Source: DASRDU01 sp046331565 (lineage in GTDB: Bacteria > Acidobacteriota > Blastocatellia > RBC074). From it: a DNA stretch of 64,000 nucleotides. Position numbers and translations under genes: made by a program. Below, one piece after another: positions 30,309 to 41,300 of this stretch. The notes beneath the pieces were generated by a model, which searched no databases, was not told the DNA's origin, and was given only the letters and a program-made list of their open reading frames with translations. The first letter of the stretch is position 1, and every line of letters starts with the position of its first letter. Where the stretch lies: positions 38,166 to 102,165 of the forward strand of contig JAXLQP010000011.1 of the NCBI GenBank assembly GCA_046331565.1, written 5' to 3'.

Positions 30309-30368
30309 GGTTGTTCTCCAAAGCGTGGTTTTGGATCGGATTTCAGATTGGTGTACGGTAACAACCTG

Positions 30369-30450
30369 TGTTGCGCGATTTGCCAGAATCGCGCCACTTA
30401 CGTAACGGCTCGCTCGCGTAAGCCGCGCGATTCTGGCAAATCGCGCAACA
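30369..30450. repeat. 26-bp perfect inverted repeat with palindromic core
   Basis: Arms 30369-30394 and 30425-30450 are perfectly complementary. Each carries the core GCGCGATT, six bases, AATCGCGC. A small CTTACG/CGTAAG stem lies in the loop. The sequence is a variant of the inner arms at 28541-28625. Confidence 0.9.
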
Positions 30451-30478
30451 CTTTCCGTTCACGCCATCGAAATCTGAT

Positions 30479-31039
30479 CTAGTCTCCGTAGAAATACAGA
30501 TACCAGTTCCCTTCAATGTGACGATAACCAGTGCCAACAGGTCTTTCCTGAAATGTCAGCTTGTCAGGATCGTCAGGAACTTCATCAGGAGGCGTTTTCA
30601 AATACATGTAGCTCTTGAGAGAGCCACCGGCGAGCCAGCCCTGCGTTGTGGTGATGAATTCGATTTTGTCTCTCTCAGCAGTTGCAGAAAACCCTCGCGG
30701 GATACCTAGCTGCTGAAATATTCTGCGATACCGGGCGATTCGTTCTGATTTGATGCCGATGGTTAATGGCTCCTGCGGATCTGTCCAGTTATCATCAACC
30801 CGATTCAACCCTTTGTCCTCAAGAATCATTTGTCTCAGACGTTCGAAGTCACTTTTGTGTTTCTGAAAATTGGCAATCATCCAAGCGTCTGGCTGGTGTG
30901 GCTGCCCTGTGTTGAAATCCGGGAAAGATAAGGTGAAATAGATACAGCCACCAATGGGAATGAACACAATCAGCGCGGCCAGTCCGAAGAAAATCAGCTT
31001 TTGCCTTATTGCGCCTTCACTCTTGTTGATCTGAAACAT
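30479..31039 (-). CDS. Membrane-anchored hypothetical protein
   Basis: 186 aa from the ATG at 31039; the frame opens further upstream and would overlap the neighbouring gene by about 20 bp. A single transmembrane helix (IFFGLAALIVFIPIGGCIYF) is followed by a conserved domain with FERLRQMILEDKGL, GIKSERIARYRRIFQQL, then IEFITTTQGW and SYMYLKTPP. Similar proteins are widespread uncharacterised bacterial products; I cannot name a function. Same strand and 22 bp from the preceding Mrr_N-like gene, but no functional link is evident. Confidence 0.7.
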   Translation of the reverse strand: MFQINKSEGAIRQKLIFFGLAALIVFIPIGGCIYFTLSFPDFNTGQPHQPDAWMIANFQKHKSDFERLRQMILEDKGLNRVDDNWTDPQEPLTIGIKSERIARYRRIFQQLGIPRGFSATAERDKIEFITTTQGWLAGGSLKSYMYLKTPPDEVPDDPDKLTFQERPVGTGYRHIEGNWYLYFYGD

Positions 31040-31061
31040 AACTACAGTTCTCAATCCAGGG

Positions 31062-31778
31062 CTACTCAGCCACCAGCTTTGCAATCAAGGTTTCGTGCGC
31101 TCTGAGCGATTCATACAGTCGCTGCAATTCACCGACGCCGATGACGGTGACGTAAGGCTGAATTTCGTGAAACGAGCCGCTCATCCGCTTTCCGGCAAAG
31201 CGCGTGTCGCGTTCATCGGCGACGACCAGAAAGGGGCGCGAACGCTGCGTGTCGTAAGCGTGCTTGAGGCGCGTGAGCGCGCTGTCCACGCTGCCTGCAA
31301 TCTGGACTTCAAAGACGTGGCTCAGTCTGGGCGCATTCACGCTTTCGCGCCAGACCACGTCGTAATGCTCAAACTCGGTTTCGGCGTGGCGTCCGAGCAT
31401 CTGACCGATTTCAACGAGCATCTGCTGCGCTTCGCGGTGTGTGAGCGTGCGCGGAATTTTAATTTCCGGCTCCGAAGCTTCGCGCGTAATCAGCAGGGCT
31501 TCGGCTTCGACGCGGCGCAAGCCGCGCGCGGTCAGTTCCCAGACCGAATGACTGCGTTTTAATTCACCCTGAGCGGAGAGTTGCGCGGCGGCGCGCTGCA
31601 CCGTGCGATGCCAGCGACTGCGGCCCGCTTCGGTCTTTTCGTCAAGATCATCAGGCGTCAGTTGCGGGAAGTAACGCACCAGCCGGTCATACAGATAACG
31701 CGGTTGTTCGCGCCCGCCGGTGGCCTTCAGTTCCTGCAAAATCGGCAGTTCCAGCCGCGAGGCTTCGGGAAAAGGCAT
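31062..31778 (-). CDS. Winged-helix (Mrr_N-like) protein with predicted PD-(D/E)XK-like C-terminal domain
   Basis: 238 aa from the ATG at 31778. Residues 10-100 look like the Mrr_N winged helix: LPILQELKATGG, then LTPDDLDEKTEAGRSRWHR and SVWELTARGLRR. The C-terminal half has HYDVVWRES and HVFEVQIAGSVDSALTRLKH, a DxxW...FEVQ layout typical of restriction-endonuclease-fold proteins that pair an Asp with an E-x-Q or E-x-K. A longer start at 31817 overlaps a heptamer array and is rejected. Could be a restriction or nucleic-acid-sensing protein; the neighbour at 30479 is the only candidate partner. No methyltransferase or helicase is adjacent. Confidence 0.65.
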   Translation of the reverse strand: MPFPEASRLELPILQELKATGGREQPRYLYDRLVRYFPQLTPDDLDEKTEAGRSRWHRTVQRAAAQLSAQGELKRSHSVWELTARGLRRVEAEALLITREASEPEIKIPRTLTHREAQQMLVEIGQMLGRHAETEFEHYDVVWRESVNAPRLSHVFEVQIAGSVDSALTRLKHAYDTQRSRPFLVVADERDTRFAGKRMSGSFHEIQPYVTVIGVGELQRLYESLRAHETLIAKLVAE

Positions 31779-31784
31779 GGGGAA

Positions 31785-31884
31785 AGCAAAAGTCAGAAGG
31801 GAAAAGTTAAAAGGCAAAAGGTCGGCATTTCTTCGATCTTAACTTCTGACTTTCGGGATTAGCCTTTTGCCTTCTGGTTTTGCT
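31785..31884. repeat. Heptamer-array inverted repeat
   Basis: The left array 31786-31820 has the units gcaaaag, tcagaag, ggaaaag, ttaaaag and gcaaaag. The right array 31838-31884 has mirror units such as cttaact, tctgact, ttagcct, tttgcct and tctggtt. It lies in the divergent region upstream of the winged-helix gene and the TPR gene. Pairing is approximate but consistently seven-base in period. Confidence 0.82.
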
Positions 31885-32022
31885 GGCGCGATTGTAGTTG
31901 AGCGGCGCGAGCGCGGCAACCGGCGCGCCGGGGCGGAAATGGCTTGACAAGGGTATCAGCCGCTGGCTATTTTGACCGATCATTCCTGCCCCCGTACATC
32001 ATCCAGTAAGGAGTTTACGACA

Positions 32023-32793
32023 TTGGCCAAGGGTAAAATCACTGCACAACAGCTCAAACATGATCCGCTGATGGATCATTACATGAAATCAAGCGAATGG
32101 ATGAAGGATCGCCGTCAGCCGCTCGTCACCGGACTGATCATTGCCGCAGTCCTGCTCATCGGCTTCTTCGGCATTCGCGCGTTTATGAATTACCGCAGCA
32201 CTCAGGCCGGTCTGGCCTTGTCCGAAGGGTTCTGCTGGGAAAACGCCGTCGTCTCTGATCCGCTGCCGCCGCCGCGTCCGGGCACCTGCGCCTGCAAAAC
32301 GGACGACGAGAAACACCGCAAGGCCTTCGAAGCTTTTGAAAAGGCCGTCGCCACCAACGGCGACACGGCGCGTTTTTATGCGGCGGTGAATCAGCTCTAC
32401 TTTGACGCGCCGAAAGCTGAGGCCACGCTGAAAGCGATTGCTGACGGCAGTTCAGACGTCAATGGTCAGGCTCGGCTGGCGCTGGCTGAACGCTACCGCA
32501 CGACCGGCAAATTCAACGAGGCGCTGGCTGAATACAAAAAGCTCAAGGACAAACCCGGCGACATCGCGCCGCTGCTGATTGACCTGGGCATTGCCGAAAC
32601 CAATGAAGCGATGGGCAGGACGAAAGAGGCGGCTGATCTTTACTTCAATATTGCGAAGGACGCCAGCAAGACCTCAATCGGCACGCGCGCGCTGACGCAA
32701 CTGACGAAGCTTGACCCGGCGCGGGTTGATCAGTTGCCTGCCGAAGACAAGAAAGGCACCGCGCCACGCGGCAGCATTTCGCTCGGACAGTAA
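32023..32793 (+). CDS. YfgM-like tetratricopeptide membrane protein
   Basis: 256 aa from a TTG at 32023, preferred to the ATG at 31972 because AAGGAG lies about 10 bases before it and similarity starts there. One transmembrane helix (~31-51) is followed by a helical region with two cysteines in TCACKTDDEKHRKA, then TPR-like repeats (ARLALAERYRTTGKFNEALAEY, GIAETNEAMGRTKEAADLYFN). This is the topology of YfgM/ancillary SecYEG translocon proteins. The cysteines may form a disulphide. An intrinsic terminator follows. Confidence 0.8.
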   Translation: MAKGKITAQQLKHDPLMDHYMKSSEWMKDRRQPLVTGLIIAAVLLIGFFGIRAFMNYRSTQAGLALSEGFCWENAVVSDPLPPPRPGTCACKTDDEKHRKAFEAFEKAVATNGDTARFYAAVNQLYFDAPKAEATLKAIADGSSDVNGQARLALAERYRTTGKFNEALAEYKKLKDKPGDIAPLLIDLGIAETNEAMGRTKEAADLYFNIAKDASKTSIGTRALTQLTKLDPARVDQLPAEDKKGTAPRGSISLGQ

Positions 32794-32852
32794 TCGTCGG
32801 CAACTCAGTGTCCCTGACAGCCGGTGACGAAAACTTCGATGTTTGTGAACAG

Positions 32853-32918
32853 ATGAGCCGCCCCCGATTTCGCGCAGCCACAGTCTGTTGCCGGATCGGG
32901 AGCGGCTCATCTTTTTTG
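32853..32918 (+). terminator. Rho-independent terminator abutting the rfaE1 start
   Basis: Arms 32853-32868 and 32895-32910 (ATGAGCCGCCCCCGAT / ATCGGGAGCGGCTCAT) pair over 15 of 16 positions. Six T residues follow within 32911-32918. The T-run ends 5 bases before the rfaE1 ATG, so the terminator fills the space where a Shine-Dalgarno would be. It may end the TPR transcript and also attenuate rfaE1. Confidence 0.85.
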
Positions 32919-32923
32919 ACCCT

Positions 32924-33907
<984 letters not shown>

Positions 33908-33927
33908 GAGTTCAGAAAGGCCGGGAC

Positions 33928-35862
33928 TTACTGTCCCGATTTTTTCCTGGCAAATGATGAAGCCGCGACTGCGATGACTGACGACAGTCGCACCTGCGAA
34001 TTTTCGACTGACTGAGCCAGCGTCAGCGCGCGTTCAAAATCCTCGCGTGCCAGCAGCGCCAGCGTCCCGCCCGGATCAAATGCTGCCACATCCTGTGAAC
34101 TGATGCGGGAGTTTCCGACAGTCTCATAAGCTCTGACCAGCATCGCTCTGTCAGGCAGCGGCTCTTTGAGGCGATTGATGGCGCTGACCAGATCAGCGGC
34201 GGCATTGAAGGCGCGCGGCACATCGAACCCGGCCAGCGTCTGCACAATCCCGCTGAAAGCGCGAATCCTCGCAGGCGTATTGTCGGCGGCAGAGACATAC
34301 TTCAGTGCTTCTTCCAGCAGTTCAGTCGCCCTGGCCTGATTGTTTGCCTTCAGCGCTGTGCGGGCGATCTCCATAAACAGCCAGGCGCGCTGATCTGCCT
34401 CGTCAACATTGAGCGCATAACGTCGGGCCTCATCAGCCTTGTTTTCGCGCAGCAGCTTTTCAGCGGCGGTGAAACTGATCCACGAACGCAGTTTCATCTG
34501 GTCTGTGAGGTCACTGATCAGATCAACAATGTCAAGCGCCTGCGCAAAGTCACCAGCAGACAATGCCTCCTGCGCCGCGTTCTGATAAAAATGGTTGCGC
34601 CGTTTCAGATCGGTGGTCTTCTGCGCCTCTGCAAGCTGCGATTTGATCTGCTCGGACGGGTCAGTCGCGGGTTGTGGATTTAAATCTTCAGACCTCTTTT
34701 CTGCGGACTGCTTCTCAATCCACAGGCGTTTGTTCTCGGCCACGAGTTGCGTGAGCCTGCCATCCAGTTCCCGCCAGTCGGGCAGCAGCGCAGGCTGATA
34801 TTTTTCGATCTTCGGGGCCAGGTAACGCACCGCGAACAGGCCGGTTTCATACCGGATGTTGTTTTCTCCCGCCGCGCCCGAAGCCATTACCGCCACCTGC
34901 GACAAGGCCGCGAAAGCAACGGCAGCGAATCGCCGAACCAGTTGTCCTGAAACAGCAAAATCCTTCTCCAGCCCGACCCAGTACCTCGCCATTCCGTTGC
35001 CGCTCGCGGCCACTGCATCTCTTTCACCAAAGGCATAAGCTGCCAGCAGCAGCAGTTGTCCGGGATGCGGATTCTGTTCCTGCGCCACACGGTCAAGCGC
35101 CAGCAGAAACAGACCGTCCGCCTTCGCGCGATCCTTCGCGGCCACTTCAGCCAGAAATTTGATCGTTTCCGGCGTAACGCCGAGTGTCACGGCTTTCCGC
35201 GCCAGTTCGCCCGCCGATTTTTCATCAACGCTCATCAGCGACTTTGCCACTTCGATCAGTTCTGCGCCGCTCCGTTCATCCGTCCCGAAAAGTGGATTGC
35301 CTGGCCGCGTGCGCGATTTGTCAGCCTTGTTGCGCCGTTCCTCCTGCGCGCGCTGTTTTTCGGCAATATATTTTTCAGCCAGTTCATCGCCGAGCGCGGC
35401 ATCGCGTTGTCTGGCCAGCCGGATGACTTCCAGCATCTGATCGGGTTTGTTGATGTAAGAGCTTCTGTTGATCTGCTCACGATTGTCATCGCCGGTTTCG
35501 CGGTAATGCCTGGCCGCAAACTCGAGTGCGCTGTGAAACAGTTCGCGCGCCTTGTCGGGTCGCTGCGGCCAGAGCGCATCCGCCGCTGCGGTCTGCAATT
35601 TTGCAATCGCGCGTTTGTCGCTCAGGCTGGCTGCCTCAGTCGCAGCCTGTTCAAGCAGCAGCAGACTGCGCTCCTGCTGCGGCGTCAGTTCGTTTTTTTC
35701 GGTGACGGTCTCAGCGACTTTCTTTTCCGGCTTGTCTCTGGCATTTGTGCTGGCGGGTTTTGTCGTGCCCGGAGCTTTGGGCTTCGGCTGCTGTCCTGAA
35801 ATCGGGCTGGCGATAAGGCTGAGCGCCAGCAGGCAGATAAACAGATGGCTTCGCGTGTTCAT
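33928..35862 (-). CDS. Large secreted alpha-helical (TPR/SEL1-like) protein of unknown function
   Basis: 644 aa from the ATG at 35862, which has AGGGAG 7 bases upstream; upstream in-frame ATGs exist at 35868 and earlier. A signal peptide (MNTRSHLFICLLALSLIASP) is followed by a Pro/Lys-rich segment and then mostly alpha-helical repeats up to the C-terminus: ALEFAARHYRETGD, ELAEKYIAEKQRAQEERRNK, GELARKAVTLGVTPETIKFL, LLEEALKYVSAADNTPAR. No catalytic motif is seen. Genes of this sort are common in Acidobacteriota. Convergent with rfaE1 (20 bp). Confidence 0.72.
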   Translation of the reverse strand: MNTRSHLFICLLALSLIASPISGQQPKPKAPGTTKPASTNARDKPEKKVAETVTEKNELTPQQERSLLLLEQAATEAASLSDKRAIAKLQTAAADALWPQRPDKARELFHSALEFAARHYRETGDDNREQINRSSYINKPDQMLEVIRLARQRDAALGDELAEKYIAEKQRAQEERRNKADKSRTRPGNPLFGTDERSGAELIEVAKSLMSVDEKSAGELARKAVTLGVTPETIKFLAEVAAKDRAKADGLFLLALDRVAQEQNPHPGQLLLLAAYAFGERDAVAASGNGMARYWVGLEKDFAVSGQLVRRFAAVAFAALSQVAVMASGAAGENNIRYETGLFAVRYLAPKIEKYQPALLPDWRELDGRLTQLVAENKRLWIEKQSAEKRSEDLNPQPATDPSEQIKSQLAEAQKTTDLKRRNHFYQNAAQEALSAGDFAQALDIVDLISDLTDQMKLRSWISFTAAEKLLRENKADEARRYALNVDEADQRAWLFMEIARTALKANNQARATELLEEALKYVSAADNTPARIRAFSGIVQTLAGFDVPRAFNAAADLVSAINRLKEPLPDRAMLVRAYETVGNSRISSQDVAAFDPGGTLALLAREDFERALTLAQSVENSQVRLSSVIAVAASSFARKKSGQ

Positions 35863-35973
35863 CACCATTCTCCCTGGGTTGTGGGGCGAATTGAAAAGGC
35901 TGCTGACCATTCAACGCCTGAATCGCAGCAATGTTCCCGCGCCGACATTGAACAGGCTGGTCAGCATTGACTG

Positions 35974-36687
35974 TCACAGCGACTCTCTGACGCTGATTAC
36001 CTTTTCTGCCGAAACAATCCCATCAAACGCGACGGGTACGCGCACGAAGGTGCCGACGTGATATTCACGAATCGCGGTTTTCGTTCGTAACTCACGAATA
36101 AAATCAGCCGTCATCCCGCCACCTGCGAGGATGATGATTTCAGGCTGCGCCGCCTGGTGGCACAGCTTCAGGCATTCGATTTTCTGTTCACGATCACCAT
36201 TTCCGCCGCTCGTCAGAATGCGGTCAACCTGCGGATGTTTTTTGAGTTCGCTGATCGCGGCGAGCGGGGCGCTCAGTTCTTCAATGGCGCGATGAAATGT
36301 GGCTTTCAGCTTCGGCGCGCAGGACAGCACGCGGGCGAGCAGTTCGTGATCAATGCCGCCGTTTTTCAGAAAGCCGCAGACGAGGCCATCAACCGGCAGT
36401 TCATTGATTGCAGCGGCGAGTTCACACAGCCTGCTTCGTTCGGTTTCATCATCAACCTGAAAGTTTTCGCTTTCGCGCAGCATCACGCGCACCGGAAGGC
36501 GAACGGCAGCGATGATTTCACGCACCAGTTCAAGTGACGGGGTCAGGCCGCCGACTTCAAAATGCGAAATGAGTTCGAGCCGGTCTGCGCCGCCTGCCTG
36601 AGCGGCCATTGCATCGGCCACTGAACAGGCGATGACTTCAAGCAATGCCGGTTGAGCTGCAACTTTATTCTGATTTATACCCGCCAC
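35974..36687 (-). CDS. cutC: CutC family protein
   Basis: 237 aa TIM-barrel protein of the copper-homeostasis CutC family. Features are LLEVIACSVADAMAAQAGGADRLEL near the N-terminus, GGLTPSLELV, the block VRVMLRESENF, TFHRAIEE, RILTSGGNG and ILAGGGMTADFI. The role in copper handling is debated; many CutC members are implicated in other small-molecule metabolism. Divergent from the GH109-like gene, with about 100 bp between the start codons. Confidence 0.93.
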   Translation of the reverse strand: MAGINQNKVAAQPALLEVIACSVADAMAAQAGGADRLELISHFEVGGLTPSLELVREIIAAVRLPVRVMLRESENFQVDDETERSRLCELAAAINELPVDGLVCGFLKNGGIDHELLARVLSCAPKLKATFHRAIEELSAPLAAISELKKHPQVDRILTSGGNGDREQKIECLKLCHQAAQPEIIILAGGGMTADFIRELRTKTAIREYHVGTFVRVPVAFDGIVSAEKVISVRESL

Positions 36688-36786
36688 GATGGACGCTCCG
36701 CTGCTTCAGAATTTATACTTCAGACTCTTCAATCTGACTGATCGCATCAGTTTCATTCATTACATCAAAACATCGGGGACAAAGCC

Positions 36787-38154
36787 ATGACCAGAAAGAA
36801 AACCGGAACGCCCGGACTCTCGCGCCGTGATCTGCTCAAATCGGCCACCATTGCCGGAGCAGGCATTGGCATTTCATCCATCACCACTGCCGCGCCGTCA
36901 GGCATCAGCCTGACTGCCGCCGCGCCCGTCACCGGAATGAAGTTTGAAAAGAAGGACACCATTCGCCTGGGCATCATCGGCGTCGGCGCACGCGGCTCAG
37001 GCATGCTTGGCGAATGGCTGGCAGTTGATAACGTGCAGGTCACGGCGATCTGCGACATCAATCAGGAGCAGGTCGCCAAAGCCGTCAAACGCATTGAGCG
37101 GGCCGGGCAGAAGGCTCCGGCGACTTACGGCAAAAACGAACGCGATTTTGAAAACCTGTGCAAACGCGACGATGTTGATTTCATTTACATCGCCACGCCC
37201 TGGGAATGGCATGTGCCGATGTGCATCTCAGGCATGCTCAACGGCAAGCACGTCGGCACTGAGGTTCCGGCGGCCACGACGCTCAAGGAGTGCTGGGACC
37301 TGGTTGACACTTCAGAAAAGACGCGGCGGCACTGCATCATCATGGAAAACTGCTGTTATGGCGCGAGCGAGATGATGGTGCTCAATATGGTCAAGGCCGG
37401 GTTGTTTGGTGAACTGCTGCACGCTGAATGCGCCTACAACCACGACCTGCGCGGCGTCGTCAACGAAAACCGCAGCGAAGGGCTGTGGCGGCGCGCGTGG
37501 CATACGAAAGTCAACGGCAATCTTTACCCGACGCACGGACTCGGCCCGGTGGCGAATTATCTGGGCGTCAATCGCGGCGACAAGTTTGATTACATCGTTT
37601 CGATGAGTTCACCATCGGCGGGGCTGAACGAATACCGCGAAAAGACCGTGCCGAAGGACAGCCCGAAGTGGAAGGAGAAATACATCTGCGGCGACGTGAA
37701 CACGAGCCTCGTTCGCACCACGAAAGGCCGCACAATCATGCTGCAGCACAATGTTTCGACGCCGCGCCCGTATGATCGCATCAATCAGATTCAGGGCACG
37801 AAAGGCCTCTTCCGCGATTATCCTGACCGCATCTACCTTGAAGGTCAGGAAGGCGGCGAAAAGTTCATCAGCCTCGAAAAATACAAGGCGCAGTATGAAC
37901 ACGCGCTCTGGAAGAACATCGGCGAAATCGCGCGCAAAAAAGGCGGGCACGGCGGCATGGATTACATTATGGTCTGGCGGCTGGTGCAGTGCATGCGCGA
38001 AGGGCTTGCGCCTGATATGGATGTGTACGATACCGCCGCGTGGAGCGCGCCGTTTCCGCTGAGCGCAATGTCAGTCGAAAAGGGCAGCGCGTCCGTGCCC
38101 TTCCCCGATTTCACACGCGGGCAGTGGAAGGAAGCCCGCGAGATTCTGCTGTAA
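36787..38154 (+). CDS. TAT-exported Gfo/Idh/MocA family protein, GH109-like
   Basis: 455 aa. The twin-arginine signal GLSRRDLLKSATIAGAGIG is followed by an NAD(P)-binding Rossmann fold (GIIGVGARGSGMLGE, AICDINQEQVAKA). The sugar-binding part has EWHVPMCISGMLNGKHVG, PTHGLGPVANYLGVNRGD and FDYIVSMSSPSAGLNEYREK, which match GH109 alpha-N-acetylgalactosaminidases (retaining, NAD-dependent). It may thus act on GalNAc-containing glycans in the periplasm, but other Gfo/Idh/MocA roles cannot be excluded. Confidence 0.85.
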   Translation: MTRKKTGTPGLSRRDLLKSATIAGAGIGISSITTAAPSGISLTAAAPVTGMKFEKKDTIRLGIIGVGARGSGMLGEWLAVDNVQVTAICDINQEQVAKAVKRIERAGQKAPATYGKNERDFENLCKRDDVDFIYIATPWEWHVPMCISGMLNGKHVGTEVPAATTLKECWDLVDTSEKTRRHCIIMENCCYGASEMMVLNMVKAGLFGELLHAECAYNHDLRGVVNENRSEGLWRRAWHTKVNGNLYPTHGLGPVANYLGVNRGDKFDYIVSMSSPSAGLNEYREKTVPKDSPKWKEKYICGDVNTSLVRTTKGRTIMLQHNVSTPRPYDRINQIQGTKGLFRDYPDRIYLEGQEGGEKFISLEKYKAQYEHALWKNIGEIARKKGGHGGMDYIMVWRLVQCMREGLAPDMDVYDTAAWSAPFPLSAMSVEKGSASVPFPDFTRGQWKEAREILL

Positions 38155-38159
38155 ATCAG

Positions 38160-38263
38160 TTCACCATTCGCCATTCACCGCTGACCATTACTCGTAGTGA
38201 AGCTGCTTTGTGCGCAGGCTTTCCAGGACGAGTAATGGTCAGCGGTGAATGGCGAATGGTGAA
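38160..38263. repeat. 35-bp perfect inverted repeat of five heptamers
   Basis: Arms 38160-38194 and 38229-38263 are perfectly complementary over 35 bp, exactly five 7-bp units (ttcacca, ttcgcca, ttcaccg, ctgacca, ttactcg) on the left. The loop is 34 bases. The left arm starts 6 bases after the GH109-like stop codon. Confidence 0.95.
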
Positions 38264-38354
38264 TATTTTGTTGCGGGTGACTGCGTCTCTCCTCATCATT
38301 CCTGCCTGCTAAAGTCATCAGCCATTCTGACCGATAAGCCCGGGGTGAATATTA

Positions 38355-41300
38355 GTGTGCCCCGCTCCGCCCCCTTCCGCCAAAGCCATGATTCCGTCCG
38401 AGAGCCAGCACAACCTGCGCGATGCAGTCAGCGACGAAACGCGCCGCTGGATCAGTGACGAACTGGCGCGGCAGTTGTCGGCCTTTACCACGACGATTCA
38501 GCAGGAACTGGCCGAACAGCAGCGAATTTATCAGGAGCGCGCCACGCAGTTTGAGGAAGCGCGACAGGCGCTGCGGCTGAGCGAGGAGCGCGAGGAATTG
38601 CGGGCCAGCGAAGAACGCTTCCGCGAACTGTATGACAACGCGCCGGTCGGTTATCACGAAATTGACGCCACGGGCTGCATCACGCGCATCAATCGCACCG
38701 AACTGGAAATGCTCGGTTACAGCGCGGCAGAAATGATGTGGCATGAGGCCTGGGAATTTGCCGCTCACCGCGAAACGGCGCGGCGGGAAATTCTGGCGCG
38801 CCTGGCCGGTGAAGCTCTGCCGCAGACGGTTGAACGCAGCTATCGTCGCCGCGACGGTTCGCTGCTGCCGGTGCTGATCGAAGTGCGCGTGCTGCGCGAT
38901 CAGAGCGGGCAAATTACAGGTCTGCGCAAGGTGATGCAGAACAACACCGAGCGCAAGCGCGTTGAGGAACTGCTCAAGTTTCATGAGTTGCAGCACGCGG
39001 CGGTCGCTGAACTGGGCCGGATGGCGCTGGCGGGCGCTGACCTGATGAAGCTGATGAATGAGGCGGTTTCGCTGGTGGCGCAGGCGCTGGAGGTTGAATT
39101 CTGCCAGATCCTTGAATCAGCGCCCGATGCCGCCACGCTGCGGCTCAGGGCCGGAGTCGGCTGGAAGCCGGGACTGATTGGCCAGGCTCTCGTCAGCGCC
39201 GGCAGCGATGCCGCTTCGCCGGTGCCGGTCGTCTTTGAGCAACTGAGTGACGGGCTGAATCTGAGCGGGCTGGAACTGCTGCGTCAGCATCACGTCAGCA
39301 GCGGCATTTGCGTGCGCATCCAGGGCCGCGAAAAAAACTTCGGACTGCTTGGCGCTTATGCGACGCGGCGACGCCGGTTTTCAGAAGACGATGTGAACTT
39401 TCTGCTCGCCGTCGCCAGCGTGATTTCGCTGACCGTCGAAAGACGGCGCACCGAAGCTGAGTTGTGGCAGACCAGCACGCTGCAACAGGCGATTCTCGAC
39501 AGCGCCAACCTGACGATTATTTCCACCACGCCTGACGGCATCATTCGCACCTTCAATGCCGGAGCCGAGCGGTTGCTTGGTTATCGGGCTGATGAAGTCA
39601 TCGGCCAGGCCTCACCCGTCGTCATTCACGATCCGGGAGAACTGGCGCAGGTCGCGTCTGAAATCTTCAGCGAAGCTGACGCGGGAATTGAATCGGACTT
39701 TGAAATTCTGGTGGCGCGGGCGCGGCGCGGGCTGCCCGATGAACAGGAATGGTCTTACATTCACCGGAGCGGGCATCGCTTTCCGGTGCTGCTGTCGGTG
39801 ACGGCGCTGCGCGGCGCTGATGACGAGATCACCGGATTTCTATTCATTGGCCGCGACATCACTGATCGCAAGGTGGCCGAAAAGGCGCTGCTTGAAAGCA
39901 AGGAACGCTTCCGCGAACTGTATGACAACGCGCCGGTCGGCTATCACGAAATTGACGCCACAGGCCGCATCATTCAGGTCAACCGCACTGAACTTGAGAT
40001 GCTCGGTTACAGCGCGGCAGAAATGCTTGGTCACGAGGCCTGGGAATTTGCCGAAAATCCTGAAGCGGCGCGCGCGATGCTGCTGGCCCGCCTGGCCGGA
40101 GAAGACCTGCCGCATTCGTATGAAATGGCCTGTCGTCACCGCAAAGGCCTGCTGGTTGAAGTGCTGTTGCAGGAACAGATCGTCAGAGACGAACAGCAGC
40201 AGGTCACGGCCATCCGCGTGGCCATGCAGGACATCAGCGAACGCCGCCGCGAAGAGCAGGCCCGCGCCCGGCTGACGGCCCTGCTGGAAGCGACTTCGGA
40301 TTACATCAGCATCTCTTATCCCGATGGCAGCATTTATTACGCCAACAGCGCCTTTCGCCACCTGCTCGGCCTGAGCGAGAAAGAAGACCTGGCGTGCCTG
40401 CGACCAAGCGACGTTTATCCGTTGTGGGCCTTGTCAGCGGTGATGAATGAAAGCATTCCGGCGGCCATCAAAAACGGCGTCTGGCAGGGCGAGGCGGCGC
40501 TGCTCGATCAGCAGGGCCGCGAAGTCCCGGTGTCGCAGGTCATCCTCGCGCACAAGAGCGGCGGCAGGGTCGAATTTCTCTCGACCATTGCGCGTGACAT
40601 CACCGAAAGCAAGCGCGTGCAGGCCGAACTGGAACGGGCGATGATTGCCGCCGAAGCCGCCAGCCGCAGCAAAAGCGAGTTTCTGGCCAATATGAGTCAC
40701 GAGATTCGCACGCCGATGAATGGCATCATCGGCATGACCGAACTGGCGCTTGACACTGAACTCAGTCAGCAGCAGCGCAAGTATCTGGAACGTGTCCGCT
40801 TCTCAGCCGACGCGCTGCTCTCGCTGCTCAATGACATTCTCGATTTTTCCAAGATCGAAGCGGGCCGCCTTGATCTGGAACAGATTGATTTCCGTTTGCG
40901 CGAAAGCCTAGCCGACACGCTCGCCATTCTGGAATTGCGCGCCGAACAGAAAGGGCTGGCGCTCAGATGCGAAGTCGAAAGCGACGTGCCTGACGCGCTG
41001 GTGGGTGATCCGGGCCGGTTGCGGCAGATCATCATCAACCTCGTCAGCAACGCCATCAAGTTCACGCACACAGGCAGCGTGACCGTCAGCGTGCGCGCCG
41101 AAACGGTGACTGAGCAGGAAGCGCTGCTGCATTTCGCCGTCACTGACACCGGCATCGGCATTCCGGCAGACAAACAGAAAGTGATCTTCGATCCGTTCAC
41201 CCAGGCCGACGGTTCGACCACGCGCAAATACGGCGGCACGGGCCTCGGCCTTTCCATCTGCTCGAAGCTCGTGAAGATGATGCACGGCCAGATCGGCGTT

